Shown: positions 50,912 through 59,393, counted from the first letter of the stretch. The stretch: DNA of 64,000 nucleotides from Roseobacter sp. MED193 (GCF_000152965.1 NZ_AANB01000013.1:58981-122980); one strand, 5' to 3'. The notes: generated by a model from the letters alone, not told the origin. Translations and numbers: made by a program.

Positions 50912-51169
50912 TCAAATCCTGTGGTCGGGCTCCGTGGCGGCTTCAACGATCGCCAGAACCTCGAACGGGTCAAAGCCGATGGCGCGCGCCAGAACGACCA
51001 GTTCGACGACGTCGATCCGGCGTTCGCCGCTCTCAATGCGTGCCACGAGAGATTGATGGCACTTGAGCCTGTCCGCCAAGTCTTTCTGGCCGAGGCCCGC
51101 TTTGATGCGCGCGTCGACCAACGCCTGGCAGAGTGCCACTTGCCCTTTGCTTCTGATTGTCTTTGCCAC
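50912..51169 (-). CDS. XRE-family DNA-binding protein
   Basis: An 85-residue protein that is almost entirely one HTH_3 domain (ALVDARIKAGLGQKDLADRL then HQSLVARIESGERRIDVVEL). Single-domain XRE proteins are commonly repressors of mobile elements or antitoxin-like regulators. A perfect inverted repeat lies 44 bp upstream at 51213-51229, likely for autorepression. Its position before the VirB operon makes it a candidate regulator of that operon. Confidence 0.88.
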   Translation of the reverse strand: MAKTIRSKGQVALCQALVDARIKAGLGQKDLADRLKCHQSLVARIESGERRIDVVELVVLARAIGFDPFEVLAIVEAATEPDHRI

Positions 51170-51212
51170 GCGTCACATACCTTTTGTGACGTCGCTAGCG
51201 GATGAAATCTGT

Positions 51213-51229
51213 TATCTAAAAAGTAGATA
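51213..51229. promoter_or_regulatory. Inverted repeat upstream of XRE gene
   Basis: TATCTA-AAAAG-TAGATA is a perfect 6-bp inverted repeat with a 5-bp spacer in the XRE promoter region, the size expected for an XRE dimer site. The TATC/GATA half-sites echo the near-palindromes at 40717 and 51677. Confidence 0.5.
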
Positions 51230-51293
51230 TATGAGGGTGTTATCGGCGTCTGGTTTCCATGGGCTGCAAGTCTGATGCTCCCGAGGTTGCCCA

Positions 51294-51614
51294 TCAATCC
51301 CCTACCGATTGTAGAAATCGGCCATATTCCTCGCTGACTTCGCGCGCTTCCTCGAAAGCGCGGGCGCGTTCGCTGTCGAGGCAACGGAAGTAGCTCTGGA
51401 TATCCTGGATGTAGTCTTCGAAATCGCCACGGATGATATCCGCATAGTCCCGCGCGGCCTGCGAATCGCTTGGCAGGAAAGGGCGGGATGGCGCAAAGCA
51501 GGATTCCGCCAAAACCGGTCCGGGAACGCAGATCAGAAGGGCCATAGCTTGCAATGGGAGCAGGCATGTCAACCTTGGGTTTCTCAAACCTGTTATCTCC
51601 TTGATCGCAGACAC
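51294..51614 (-). CDS. Small exported Cys-containing protein
   Basis: A 106-residue protein with a signal peptide (LTCLLPLQAMALLICVPGPVLA, ending near residue 36; written here in part as LLPLQAMALLICV) and a helical mature part with two cysteines (SCFAPSRPFLPS and YFRCLDSERA). I know no characterised family. It faces away from the VirB operon and may be controlled from the same intergenic region, which suits a secretion-associated envelope protein. Confidence 0.65.
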   Translation of the reverse strand: MSAIKEITGLRNPRLTCLLPLQAMALLICVPGPVLAESCFAPSRPFLPSDSQAARDYADIIRGDFEDYIQDIQSYFRCLDSERARAFEEAREVSEEYGRFLQSVGD

Positions 51615-51676
51615 TGGCCGTGACTAGTGTTTGCGTGACCAAACTACAGCTAAAGCACGATATTACATCTTGCGGT

Positions 51677-51692
51677 TGATAATATACTATCG
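51677..51692. promoter_or_regulatory. Near-palindrome upstream of VirB operon
   Basis: TGATAATATACTATCG is the inverse of the sequence at 40717-40732 with a single end difference. It lies 52 bp before the GTG at 51744 in the 129-bp divergent gap, where the operon promoter should be. Confidence 0.5.
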
Positions 51693-51743
51693 TAACTCTG
51701 GGCTTCAAGTAGGAATGCCTGGGGTCGCGCCATTGGAGAAAGC

Positions 51744-52124
51744 GTGAGCCGGGCCATGAACTGGGACATCGAAGCACCAAATGTGGTTACGGAAGCCAGG
51801 TTCCGCGAACTCGTGGAAAGCGGCTATAGCGCAGAAATCCTGTGCCAGGAGTCGGCACACAAGAAAGGCCCCAGCTATTACGGGGTCTGGATCATGCGTG
51901 TGGTCACCAACGAAGGCGTGGAAAAGCTCCTCGTCACCGCCCGCACTCGGACGACCTACAACGATATCAAGATCCGCGAGTTCAAGACGATCTCCGGCGT
52001 GGTGTCATTCTTCATTGGCCTTGGCTTTGCGCATGTCGATCTGCCGCTTGAGGCGGGCACAAGCCGTACGCACAAACTTGCGCCGTCAGAAAAAGCCCCA
52101 TCAGACAAGGGCGCTGACACCTAG
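51744..52124 (+). CDS. Unknown cytoplasmic protein at head of VirB operon
   Basis: A 126-residue protein without signal or membrane segments. It has a KKGPSYYGVWIMRVVTNEGVEKLLVTAR core with alternating beta-strand character and a Ser/Lys-rich tail. No family is recognised. The GTG at 51744 is preceded by TTGGAGAAAGC; an ATG at 51756 is the alternative. It overlaps the lytic transglycosylase gene, so it is the first gene of the operon and may be a regulator. Confidence 0.7.
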   Translation: MSRAMNWDIEAPNVVTEARFRELVESGYSAEILCQESAHKKGPSYYGVWIMRVVTNEGVEKLLVTARTRTTYNDIKIREFKTISGVVSFFIGLGFAHVDLPLEAGTSRTHKLAPSEKAPSDKGADT

Positions 52125-52782
52125 CCTTGTCTGTCTCTGGCTGGTCGCCGCGCCAGCCTCAGCGCAAATGGTCCTGGTCATGGAGAGCGACGGCTCTCTG
52201 ACCCCATCCCGGTCTCAGAGCGGTTTTGCCCGGAACTACAATGACGGCATTGGTCAGGGTTCGGCCTACGATGGGATCGCTATCTTCGGCGAGTTAGAGG
52301 CCGAGCAAGAGGGCGTCCAAGTCGCGGCCCTTGCCCGCCCGACTCCCCTGCCCCACGCAGATGTCCTCTCCGGGATTCAGACCACGGCTTTGCGCTATGC
52401 CGGCCATCCCGGCCTGCGTCGCGCGGGGCTTTCCGTGACGGATTGGCTGGCTCTCTATCGGGCCAATATCGAGGTTGAGAGCGCCTACCGGCAGGATGCG
52501 ATTTCAAGTGCAGGTGCCATTGGCCTTGGTCAATTGATGCCAGCGACGGCGCGTGATCTGGGCGTCGACCCGCGTGATCCGCTGCAGAACCTCGACGGCT
52601 CCGCCCGCTACCTCGCGATGATGCTGGAGACGTTCGGCGATCCGCATCTGGCGCTGGCGGCCTACAACGCGGGGCCGGACGCCGTGCGCCAACACGGTGG
52701 CATTCCCCCTTACCGAGAAACCCAGAACCACGTGGCCCGCGTCATGGCCGTCGTGGCCCGATTGGAAGGATCAAATTCATGA
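52078..52782 (+). CDS. virB1: VirB1-like lytic transglycosylase
   Basis: About 234 residues with a signal peptide (PSLVCLWLVAAPASA) and an SLT domain: catalytic Glu in NIEVESAYRQDAISSAGAIGLGQLMP (seen as IEVESAYRQDA and GAIGLGQLMPATA) and AAYNAGPDAV. It opens peptidoglycan for the secretion channel. The start is uncertain: TTG at 52078, inside the preceding gene, is the only in-frame initiator that leaves a full signal sequence. The stop overlaps virB2 by ATGA. Confidence 0.85.
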   Translation: MRRQKKPHQTRALTPSLVCLWLVAAPASAQMVLVMESDGSLTPSRSQSGFARNYNDGIGQGSAYDGIAIFGELEAEQEGVQVAALARPTPLPHADVLSGIQTTALRYAGHPGLRRAGLSVTDWLALYRANIEVESAYRQDAISSAGAIGLGQLMPATARDLGVDPRDPLQNLDGSARYLAMMLETFGDPHLALAAYNAGPDAVRQHGGIPPYRETQNHVARVMAVVARLEGSNS

Positions 52783-53072
52783 AACAGATTTCACACCTCT
52801 TTGTCGCCTCGCTGGCGCTATTCCTGCTGATTGCCGAACCCGCCCTCGCCCAGAGCATTGATCTCTCCCCGATCCAGAGCCTGTTGCAGGGCATCGTCGA
52901 TGCGCTGACCGGCCCACTTGGCGTTGTCATCGCGACGCTTGCCGTTCTCGGGGTCTTTCTCAGCTGGTTCTTCAACATCATCGATCTGCGCCAGGCGCTT
53001 TGGGTGCTTGTCGGCATCGCCGGTGTTGCGGCAGCCCCCACGATTGTTGCTGCGGTCTTTGCCGGTGGCTGA
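52779..53072 (+). CDS. virB2: T4SS major pilin VirB2
   Basis: A 97-residue pilin precursor with a signal peptide ending at ALAQ (about residue 25) and two membrane helices (about 47-67 and 73-94), the usual VirB2 layout. Pilin subunits line the extracellular pilus of the secretion system. Its end overlaps the GTG start of virB3. Confidence 0.9.
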   Translation: MKQISHLFVASLALFLLIAEPALAQSIDLSPIQSLLQGIVDALTGPLGVVIATLAVLGVFLSWFFNIIDLRQALWVLVGIAGVAAAPTIVAAVFAGG

Positions 53073-53343
53073 ACGCTCGCCCCTCTTTCTTGGGCTCGTG
53101 CGCCCGCCGAAGCTTCTGGGCCTGCCCATCATGTACGCGATGGTCTGGCTCTTTGGCTCGGTGCTCCTGTTCGTCTGGGTCCAGCATATCGCGGTGCTGG
53201 CTGTCGCGGCCCTGCTCTATCCGGTGCTTTGGAAGGCCGCCGATTGGGACCCGCGCTTCATCGACGTGATGATGACGGCGCTGCAGGAGACACCGCCCAC
53301 GCGCAACCGGTCCATCCACGGCGGGGACAGCTATGCCCCGTGA
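53065..53343 (+). CDS. virB3: T4SS inner-membrane protein VirB3
   Basis: A 92-residue protein with the VirB3 pattern SPLFLGLVRPPKLLGLPIMYAM followed by two close membrane helices (about 15-60; split here as SPLFLGLVRPP and LLGLPIMYAM). GTG at 53065 overlaps the virB2 stop by eight bases. It works with VirB4 in pilus assembly. Its 3' end overlaps virB4. Confidence 0.88.
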   Translation: MAERSPLFLGLVRPPKLLGLPIMYAMVWLFGSVLLFVWVQHIAVLAVAALLYPVLWKAADWDPRFIDVMMTALQETPPTRNRSIHGGDSYAP

Positions 53344-55708
53344 TGACGCCCGTGATGCAGCGCTCGATCCCCGCACGATGACGCCAGAGTGGTATGCGCG
53401 CGAGACCCGCCTTGCGCATATGCTGCCCTATGTGAGCCTCGTCGACGACCAGACCGTGCGCACCCGGGTCAACGAGCTCTTCCGCTGCATCCGGCTCGAG
53501 GGGATCAACAGCTACACGACCGACGATGCCTATCTCGACAAGGTGACGGCACTTTTTGCCCGCATCGTCGCGCAGCTCGGGCCGGAATTCAGCTATTACG
53601 TCCACAAGGTCTCCAAGGCCATCAAACCTGATCTCGACCCGATCCGTGAGGACAGCTTCGCAGGCGAGGTTGACCGGCGCTGGCGCGCGAAACTCGAGAC
53701 CAGCGGGCTCCGCGACAAAACACTGACGCTCACCGTCATTCACCGGCCGCCTCCGAAAAGCCTCCTGCCGTTCCTCAGCCGCAGCGCGCCGGACCGGCTG
53801 AGAGAGGAGACCCGCAAACGCCAGCAGCGCCTCGGTGAGGCCGTGAACGTCTTCCTCTCGGGGCTTACCGAGCTCAAGCCGCGCCTGCTATCAGCCGGAT
53901 CGGGAGAGTTGGTGGGCTTTTTGGGCGCGCTCAACACGGGCACCGAGCTGCCGCTCTACCCGGCAAACACCTACGGCTTTCTGTCCTTCAACGTCGCCAA
54001 TACCCGCGTGACGTTTCACGGCGACCATTTCGAGCTTTCCGAGGGCGTCGTGGGCCACCGCTACGGCAAGAGCTTCACCATCGGAGAATACTCGGAAGGC
54101 ACCTCCTGCACCATGTTCGACATGCTGAACCTGCCGGTCGACATGATCGTCACGCATTCCTTCACGCCGATCAATTCGAACCTCATGGCGGGCCGCATCA
54201 AGCGGCAAAAGCGCCAGATGCAGGCCAGCCAGGATGCAGCCCTCTCGCTCCTGGAAGCCCTCGATATCGCCGCCGATGATCTCGAGGCCAAGCGCCAAAG
54301 CTTCGGCGAACACCACATGGTCGTGACGCTCTTCTGCGACACACTGGACGAGCTGCAGACCCTCAGCGCGGAGATCGTGAACGCCGCCGCAACCGAAGGC
54401 GTGAAGATGATCGGCGACCGGGTCGCGGCCAAGGCACATTACTTGAGCCAGCATCCCGGCAACCAGCCCAAGCGCGTGCGTGCCAGCGCCGTCACCAATC
54501 GCAACTTCGCGGATTTCGCGGCCTTCCACCGGACACAGCTCGGCAAACCTGCAGCACTTACCCCCTGGGGCCGGGTCGTCACCTATCTGCCCACGCCGGA
54601 GCAAAGCGCCTACCGGTTTTCCTATCACGAGCAGGGATCGCCCGACAAAGAACCGACCAGCGGGCATACCCTGATCATGGGGCGGCCCGGTTCGGGCAAA
54701 TCGGTGCTGTCCGCCTTTCTGATGACCCAGGCCCGTCGCGCAGGGGCGCGGATCTTCGTCTTCGATTACCGTCTTGGCATGGAGATGGCGGTGCGCGCCA
54801 ATGGCGGGCGCTACGCGTCCCTGAACGCCGGCCAGCCCACGGGTCTCAACCCGCTCTGGACCGAGACCGATGCGCGCGGCACCGCCTGGCTCTCGGACTG
54901 GCTTGCCACGCTTCTTTACCGCGCTGACAAGCCGCTCACACCGGCACAGACCAATCGCATCCAGGAAGTGGTGCGCCAGAACGCGCAGGCCTCCAATCCG
55001 GCCCTGCGGAACTGGCGGGATTTCGCATCGCTTTTTGTGTCCACCGACGATGGCGGCGATCTGCACCAGCGTCTGCTCGAGTGGACCGAAGACGGCCGCT
55101 ATGGCTGGATCTTCGGGCAGAGCCTCGAGGACACGTTCTCCCTCAAGGGCGATGTCGTGGGCTTCGATCTGACCGGCATTCTCGACAGCGAGGCCGACAA
55201 GGAACGGATGGCGGTCCTCTCCTATCTCTTCCGCCGGGTCGAACGCGAGATCGAGGACCGCCGTCCCACCATCATCGTGATCGACGAGGCCTGGAAGGCC
55301 CTCGATAACGCGTATTTCGCCGAGCGGCTGTCGAACTGGCTGGTGACCGCGCGCAAGCAGAACACCGTCGCGGTGATGATGACGCAATACGCAAGCCAGC
55401 TCGAGCGCACCCGGACCGGTAAGACCATCGTCGAGGCCGTTCCGACGCAGATCCTGCTGCCCAATATCCGCGCGCAGCCTGCGGATTACGCCATGCTGAA
55501 CCTCACGGAGAAGGAGCTCGACGTCCTTCTCAACACGGGCAGCAACAGCCGCCTCGCATTGATCCGCGACGATCAGGGCTCGATCGTCGTCGATGCCGAT
55601 CTGAGCGCGCTTGGACCCAATCTCACCATCCTTGGCGGCATGGACAAAGGCGAGGCGCTCGTGGGTGCCGATTACCGCGACCGCACTGATTTCTGGAGGC
55701 TTTCATGA
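53333..55708 (+). CDS. virB4: T4SS ATPase VirB4
   Basis: A 791-residue ATPase of normal VirB4 length. It has an N-terminal CagE/TrbE/VirB domain and a C-terminal RecA-type domain with Walker A GRPGSGKS (Lys456) and Walker B TIIVIDEAWKAL. It energises pilus assembly and substrate transfer at the inner membrane. The stop overlaps the ATG of the lipoprotein gene by ATGA. Confidence 0.94.
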   Translation: MPRDDARDAALDPRTMTPEWYARETRLAHMLPYVSLVDDQTVRTRVNELFRCIRLEGINSYTTDDAYLDKVTALFARIVAQLGPEFSYYVHKVSKAIKPDLDPIREDSFAGEVDRRWRAKLETSGLRDKTLTLTVIHRPPPKSLLPFLSRSAPDRLREETRKRQQRLGEAVNVFLSGLTELKPRLLSAGSGELVGFLGALNTGTELPLYPANTYGFLSFNVANTRVTFHGDHFELSEGVVGHRYGKSFTIGEYSEGTSCTMFDMLNLPVDMIVTHSFTPINSNLMAGRIKRQKRQMQASQDAALSLLEALDIAADDLEAKRQSFGEHHMVVTLFCDTLDELQTLSAEIVNAAATEGVKMIGDRVAAKAHYLSQHPGNQPKRVRASAVTNRNFADFAAFHRTQLGKPAALTPWGRVVTYLPTPEQSAYRFSYHEQGSPDKEPTSGHTLIMGRPGSGKSVLSAFLMTQARRAGARIFVFDYRLGMEMAVRANGGRYASLNAGQPTGLNPLWTETDARGTAWLSDWLATLLYRADKPLTPAQTNRIQEVVRQNAQASNPALRNWRDFASLFVSTDDGGDLHQRLLEWTEDGRYGWIFGQSLEDTFSLKGDVVGFDLTGILDSEADKERMAVLSYLFRRVEREIEDRRPTIIVIDEAWKALDNAYFAERLSNWLVTARKQNTVAVMMTQYASQLERTRTGKTIVEAVPTQILLPNIRAQPADYAMLNLTEKELDVLLNTGSNSRLALIRDDQGSIVVDADLSALGPNLTILGGMDKGEALVGADYRDRTDFWRLS

Positions 55709-55974
55709 TCCGTATATGGCGTTTTGAGATTTCACCAAAAAATCCTGCATCGTTTTTCGCGTTCGAGCGCAGCGAGAGGCAGCGAACAAACGATTCAAGA
55801 CAATCTCGAAACGCCAAATTGTTGGCTTTGGCTGCGCTCGGTGCGTTGGCCTCCTGTGCCCAGTACCAGGAACCGCAGGCCAATTGCTTCACCTTCCTCG
55901 CCTCCACGACAGCCATCTCGCCTGATTGCACCTTCACGCCCCTTGGCGCACTGGAGGGCGACATTGAAGTCTAG
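55705..55974 (+). CDS. VirB7-like lipoprotein gene carrying an in-frame palindromic insert
   Basis: An 89-residue frame. Residues 1-4 (MIRI) are followed by about 33 residues encoded by a palindromic repeat, then KLLALAALGALASC, a classic lipoprotein signal with the lipobox Cys near residue 51, and a short mature part with three cysteines in all. Removing the 99-bp insert joins MIRI directly to KLLALAALGALASC, the expected VirB7-type signal. VirB7 lipoproteins anchor VirB9 in the outer membrane. The insert lengthens the signal n-region; whether export still works is unknown. Confidence 0.75.
   Translation: MIRIWRFEISPKNPASFFAFERSERQRTNDSRQSRNAKLLALAALGALASCAQYQEPQANCFTFLASTTAISPDCTFTPLGALEGDIEV
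55717..55816 (+). repeat. Palindromic element copy A
   Basis: A 100-bp sequence with terminal inverted repeats TGGCGTTTTGAGATT and AATCTCGAAACGCCA (14 of 15 pair) and a core around TTCGAGCGCAGCGAGAGGC shared exactly with 57928-58024. It adds 33 codons with no stop to the lipoprotein gene. Same orientation as copy B. Confidence 0.85.
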
Positions 55975-57118
55975 CCTGCCTCATATCCTGGCACTTTGCC
56001 TGCTGCCCGGTCTCGCTTTGTCTCAAGGCGTGCCGACCAATGACAGTGGGCTGATTGCGCGTGACATCGTCGAGACTGGCGATCGCGAGGCTGACTTGGC
56101 CGTTCAGGCCGACAAGCTTGCCGTGCGCGAACTCATTGCCGAGATCGAACGGGAGCAGCTGGAAACCCTGCAACGCATCCTCGATGCCCAGACCAGCTTC
56201 GGCGGTCAGGGCTTGCCGGCTATGGTCTCGGGGCTGGAAAGCGGCAGCGGGGATCCGGCCCGGTCAGTCGAGGCGGTCTATGGCAATGCCGACATCGATC
56301 CCAATCCCGGCGGTGCGCAGATGTTCGGGGATGCGTCTGAGACCATCGAGCAGCTCATCATCCGCGTGGCTCAGGAGACCAGCGGCTTTGCGGGTGTTGG
56401 ACGCGCAGGGCTCTCCCCCGTCCAATGGCGCGCGCTGCTGCAAGCGCTGATCTGGCAGGAAAGCCGTTTCACCACCGGTGCACGCTCTCCCGTCGGCGCC
56501 TATGGTCTCACCCAGATCATGCCGGGCACGGCCAGCGATCTGGGCATCAATCCGGAATACTATGACAGCCCCTACCTGCAGGTGCATGGCGGTGCACGCT
56601 ATCTCGCGACACAGCTCAACACCTTCGACGGCAATATCATCAATGCGCTCGCGGCCTATAACGCGGGACCCGGCCGGGTGTTCGAATATGGTGGCGTCCC
56701 GCCCTTTGCCGAAACCCAGCATTACGTTCAGGTCATTCCCGAACGCTACAATCTCTACCTGAGCCGTATCGGCGGGATCGAAGCGCTCGGCACGATTGAT
56801 CCGGCACTTCTCGCCAATGCGAACCTCTCAATCACCGGGCACGGCGCGGCCTTCTATGGCAACAATTCCCCTGCGGCGATTAGGCAGGCCGCCTTCCGTA
56901 TTGCGGACATCGTCGAGCGGATTTCCGAGACGGAAGACGTGCAAGAAAGCATCGCGCTCAACACCTATGCCCGAGCCGAACTGGTGCGCCTCGTTGCCGC
57001 CCGCATCCGGCTTCAGGCGGCACGCACCCGCGTCCTCTCTGCCGAGGAGCTGGCCCAGGCCAGCGCCCGCATGGCCGAAGGCGCGTTCATGGATTTTACG
57101 ATCAGGGAGATTGAATGA
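55964..57118 (+). CDS. Second VirB-operon lytic transglycosylase
   Basis: A 384-residue exported protein. It has a signal peptide (ILALCLLPGLALS), an N-terminal helical region, an SLT domain in the middle with WQESRFTTGARSP, GAYGLTQIMPGTA and AAYNAGPGRVF, and a C-terminal helical tail of about 120 residues. It is larger than the VirB1-like enzyme upstream; it might combine a peptidoglycan hydrolase with a structural tail. TTG at 55964 behind GGAGGG is the likely start, inside the end of the lipoprotein gene. It overlaps virB5. Confidence 0.86.
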   Translation: MKSSLPHILALCLLPGLALSQGVPTNDSGLIARDIVETGDREADLAVQADKLAVRELIAEIEREQLETLQRILDAQTSFGGQGLPAMVSGLESGSGDPARSVEAVYGNADIDPNPGGAQMFGDASETIEQLIIRVAQETSGFAGVGRAGLSPVQWRALLQALIWQESRFTTGARSPVGAYGLTQIMPGTASDLGINPEYYDSPYLQVHGGARYLATQLNTFDGNIINALAAYNAGPGRVFEYGGVPPFAETQHYVQVIPERYNLYLSRIGGIEALGTIDPALLANANLSITGHGAAFYGNNSPAAIRQAAFRIADIVERISETEDVQESIALNTYARAELVRLVAARIRLQAARTRVLSAEELAQASARMAEGAFMDFTIREIE

Positions 57119-57927
57119 TGGGACCTTTGCTCGTGAGGACGGCCTTGGCCACGACACTTGGGATCGGTCTGCATCTTGGCGCCCTATCCCCTGCCCTCGC
57201 GCAAGGTGTACCGGTCGTCGACACCCAGAATATCGCGCAAAACATCCAGCAGCTCCGGCAGATGATCGAAGACGAGATCCTGCAAAACGAGCAGCTGACG
57301 CAGCTCCGCGAACAGCTTGCGACACTCACGGACCAACTCGCGGAGCTGCAAAGAACCTACGAGGCCCTGACCCGACTTGCCGAGCTTCCAGAAATCATCC
57401 GGACGGAAATGGAAGACGAGTTGAACGGTCTGCTCGACCAAGAGTTCGGGGACATCCTCGCCACGATTGAGGCGATCAAGACTGGGGATTTCTCGGGACT
57501 CTCGGGCTCCGGCGCAGGCGAAATCGAAACCCAGATGGACCGGGTGCTGGCCGATCTCGGCTTCGATGAAGACACGCTCTCGGAAATGGCCACCAGCGGC
57601 AATCCCGGGGCCAACCGTGTGGCGACGCAGGCCACCACCGGTGCCCTTGTCTCGGCGGCGGCCCAGAACAGCTATGAGGATGCCGGCCAATCGCTCGAGC
57701 GGGTCGACCGCCTTGTGGGTCTCATCGACGACATGGAAGAGCTCAAGCAAAGCGTCGATCTCAACACGCGCGTGACAGCTGAATTGGCCATCGCCCTCGT
57801 GGCAATGTGGCAGCTGGAAGCGATTCAAACGGTGGGCGATGGCACCGGCGGCGTGATCGATGCCGCCACCATCGCCGAAGAGCAGCGCTTCATGGATTTC
57901 ACCTTGCCAAACCTCCGGGCCGACTAA
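57115..57927 (+). CDS. virB5: T4SS minor pilin VirB5/TrbJ
   Basis: A 270-residue exported protein. It has a signal peptide to about residue 30 (ALSPALAQG), then a long coiled-coil (about 40-100, rich in Gln/Leu/Glu) and helical C-terminal part. This matches VirB5/TrbJ proteins at the pilus tip. ATG at 57115, with a second ATG directly after. Its TAA stop touches the second palindromic element. Confidence 0.85.
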   Translation: MMGPLLVRTALATTLGIGLHLGALSPALAQGVPVVDTQNIAQNIQQLRQMIEDEILQNEQLTQLREQLATLTDQLAELQRTYEALTRLAELPEIIRTEMEDELNGLLDQEFGDILATIEAIKTGDFSGLSGSGAGEIETQMDRVLADLGFDEDTLSEMATSGNPGANRVATQATTGALVSAAAQNSYEDAGQSLERVDRLVGLIDDMEELKQSVDLNTRVTAELAIALVAMWQLEAIQTVGDGTGGVIDAATIAEEQRFMDFTLPNLRAD

Positions 57928-58024
57928 GGCGTTTCGAAATTGATCCACAAAATCAAAGATCGGTTTTCGCGTTCGAGCGCAGCGAGAGGCAGCGAAGAAC
58001 CGATTCAACTCATTTCGAAACGCC
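57928..58024 (+). repeat. Palindromic element copy B
   Basis: A 97-bp relative of the sequence at 55717-55816, with perfect terminal inverted repeats GGCGTTTCGAAAT / ATTTCGAAACGCC and the same core. It fills almost the whole gap between virB5 and virB8. As RNA it would fold into a long hairpin and could affect expression of the downstream genes. Confidence 0.85.
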
Positions 58025-58038
58025 GAGCGGGGGCATGA

Positions 58039-58695
58039 ATGGTGGCGAGTGAACAAGAGATCATCGAGGAAGAGCTGGTCTACGGTGCCCTGCGCCGTGA
58101 ACGGCTTTCGCAGCGTCTTGGCCTGATAGGCCTTGTCTTCGGCATCATCGGCTGTCTGAGCGCGGCAGCTGTCTCGATCCTCGATGTCGATCCGCCCCCC
58201 GTCGTTGTCCCCTATGATCCCGCCACCGGCTTTGCACTCCCCGAAGCCTCGGTGGGCGCTTCCTCGGTGACCGCCAACCAGGCGATCATCCAGGCGGAAG
58301 TGTTCCGCTATGTGACCGACCGCGAGGTCTACAACCAGCTCGACAACGACCTGCGCATCCGCAGCGTCCTGCGCCGCTCTGACGGGGCCGCCGAGAGCGG
58401 GCTGCGCCAGATCTGGAACAGCGCAAATGAAAACTATCCGCCGACCGTCTATGGCCCCAATGCCCGGCTCGACGTGGAAATCCTCAGCATCAACCGGATC
58501 GGCACCAACCGCGCCACGGTGCGCCTGCGCAAGCGTCTGACCTCCATCAACGGCACCCAAACCGGGCTCTTCACCGCGACCCTTCTCTTCGAGTTCCGCC
58601 CCGAGACCCGCCGCTCCATCGACGAGGTCTGGACCAATCCATTCGGCTTCACCGTCCTCGAATATTCCATCCGCTCCGACAGATTGGAGAACTGA
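58039..58695 (+). CDS. virB8: T4SS inner-membrane protein VirB8
   Basis: A 218-residue bitopic protein with a cytoplasmic N-terminus, one membrane helix (about 28-48) and a periplasmic NTF2-like domain (about 75-215) including the ...SINRIGTNRATVRLRKRL strand region. It nucleates channel assembly, contacting VirB9 and VirB10. ATG at 58039 follows GGGGGC, just after the palindromic element. Confidence 0.9.
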   Translation: MVASEQEIIEEELVYGALRRERLSQRLGLIGLVFGIIGCLSAAAVSILDVDPPPVVVPYDPATGFALPEASVGASSVTANQAIIQAEVFRYVTDREVYNQLDNDLRIRSVLRRSDGAAESGLRQIWNSANENYPPTVYGPNARLDVEILSINRIGTNRATVRLRKRLTSINGTQTGLFTATLLFEFRPETRRSIDEVWTNPFGFTVLEYSIRSDRLEN

Positions 58696-58697
58696 CG

Positions 58698-59393
58698 TTG
58701 TTGTTTATAAGATCGCTTATTTTTGTCATTGCCCTGTTGCCCGGCCTCGCCTCTGCCGAAGCCATCCCGCGTGGCGGTCCCAACGACAGCCGGGTGCGCT
58801 TGGCCACCTACCAGGAGGGTCAGGTTTACCGTCTCAGCGTGTCGCTCACCCATGTGACCACCATCGAGTTCGGCGAGGGCGAAAGCATCCGCTCGATCAT
58901 CGCAGGCGACACGGAAGGGTTTGAGATCGACGGCGTCCCGGGCGGTCAGGCCTTCGCGATCAAGCCTGTGGCGCGCGGGGTGCATACCAATGTGACGGTC
59001 TACACGAACAGGCGAAGCTACTATTTCAACGTCGAGGAGGTTCGCAGCCCGACCTTCTATGTGGTGCAGTTCCGCTATCCTGATGACGATGCGCGCCCGA
59101 CCCGGGCCATCGCCGCCCAAGCGCCAAACTACAATTACGGTGCCAGCGCGCGGACCGAGTTTACGCCAACCCGCATCTGGGATGACGGGACATTCACGTA
59201 TTTCGCGTTTCCAAGAAACGCGCCTGTGCCCGCGATCTTCCGCTACGCGGGCGGCCGCGAGCGCACGGTCAACACGCAAACTCCTGAAGACGGCGTGATC
59301 CGCGTCAGCGGCGTGAACCGCCAATGGGTCCTGCGACTGGGCGAAGAGGTGGTCTGCATCGAGGTGATCCCGCCCGCGGAGGCCACCTCATGA
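58698..59393 (+). CDS. virB9: T4SS outer-membrane complex protein VirB9
   Basis: A 231-residue periplasmic protein with a signal peptide to about residue 20 and the VirB9 beta-sandwich with FEIDGVPGGQAFAIKPVARG (in part) and a C-terminal domain containing WDDGTFTYFAFP. It forms the outer-membrane core ring with VirB7 and VirB10. The TTG at 58698 follows ACTGACG, and the stop overlaps virB10 by ATGA. Confidence 0.9.
   Translation: MLFIRSLIFVIALLPGLASAEAIPRGGPNDSRVRLATYQEGQVYRLSVSLTHVTTIEFGEGESIRSIIAGDTEGFEIDGVPGGQAFAIKPVARGVHTNVTVYTNRRSYYFNVEEVRSPTFYVVQFRYPDDDARPTRAIAAQAPNYNYGASARTEFTPTRIWDDGTFTYFAFPRNAPVPAIFRYAGGRERTVNTQTPEDGVIRVSGVNRQWVLRLGEEVVCIEVIPPAEATS

Noticed and set aside
53891..55387. 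498-residue reverse frame under virB4
   Set aside because: Shadow of virB4; no recognisable motif and it would overlap a well-supported gene completely.
57184..58560. 458-residue reverse frame across virB5, the palindromic element and virB8
   Set aside because: Runs through three unrelated forward features; a chance frame.
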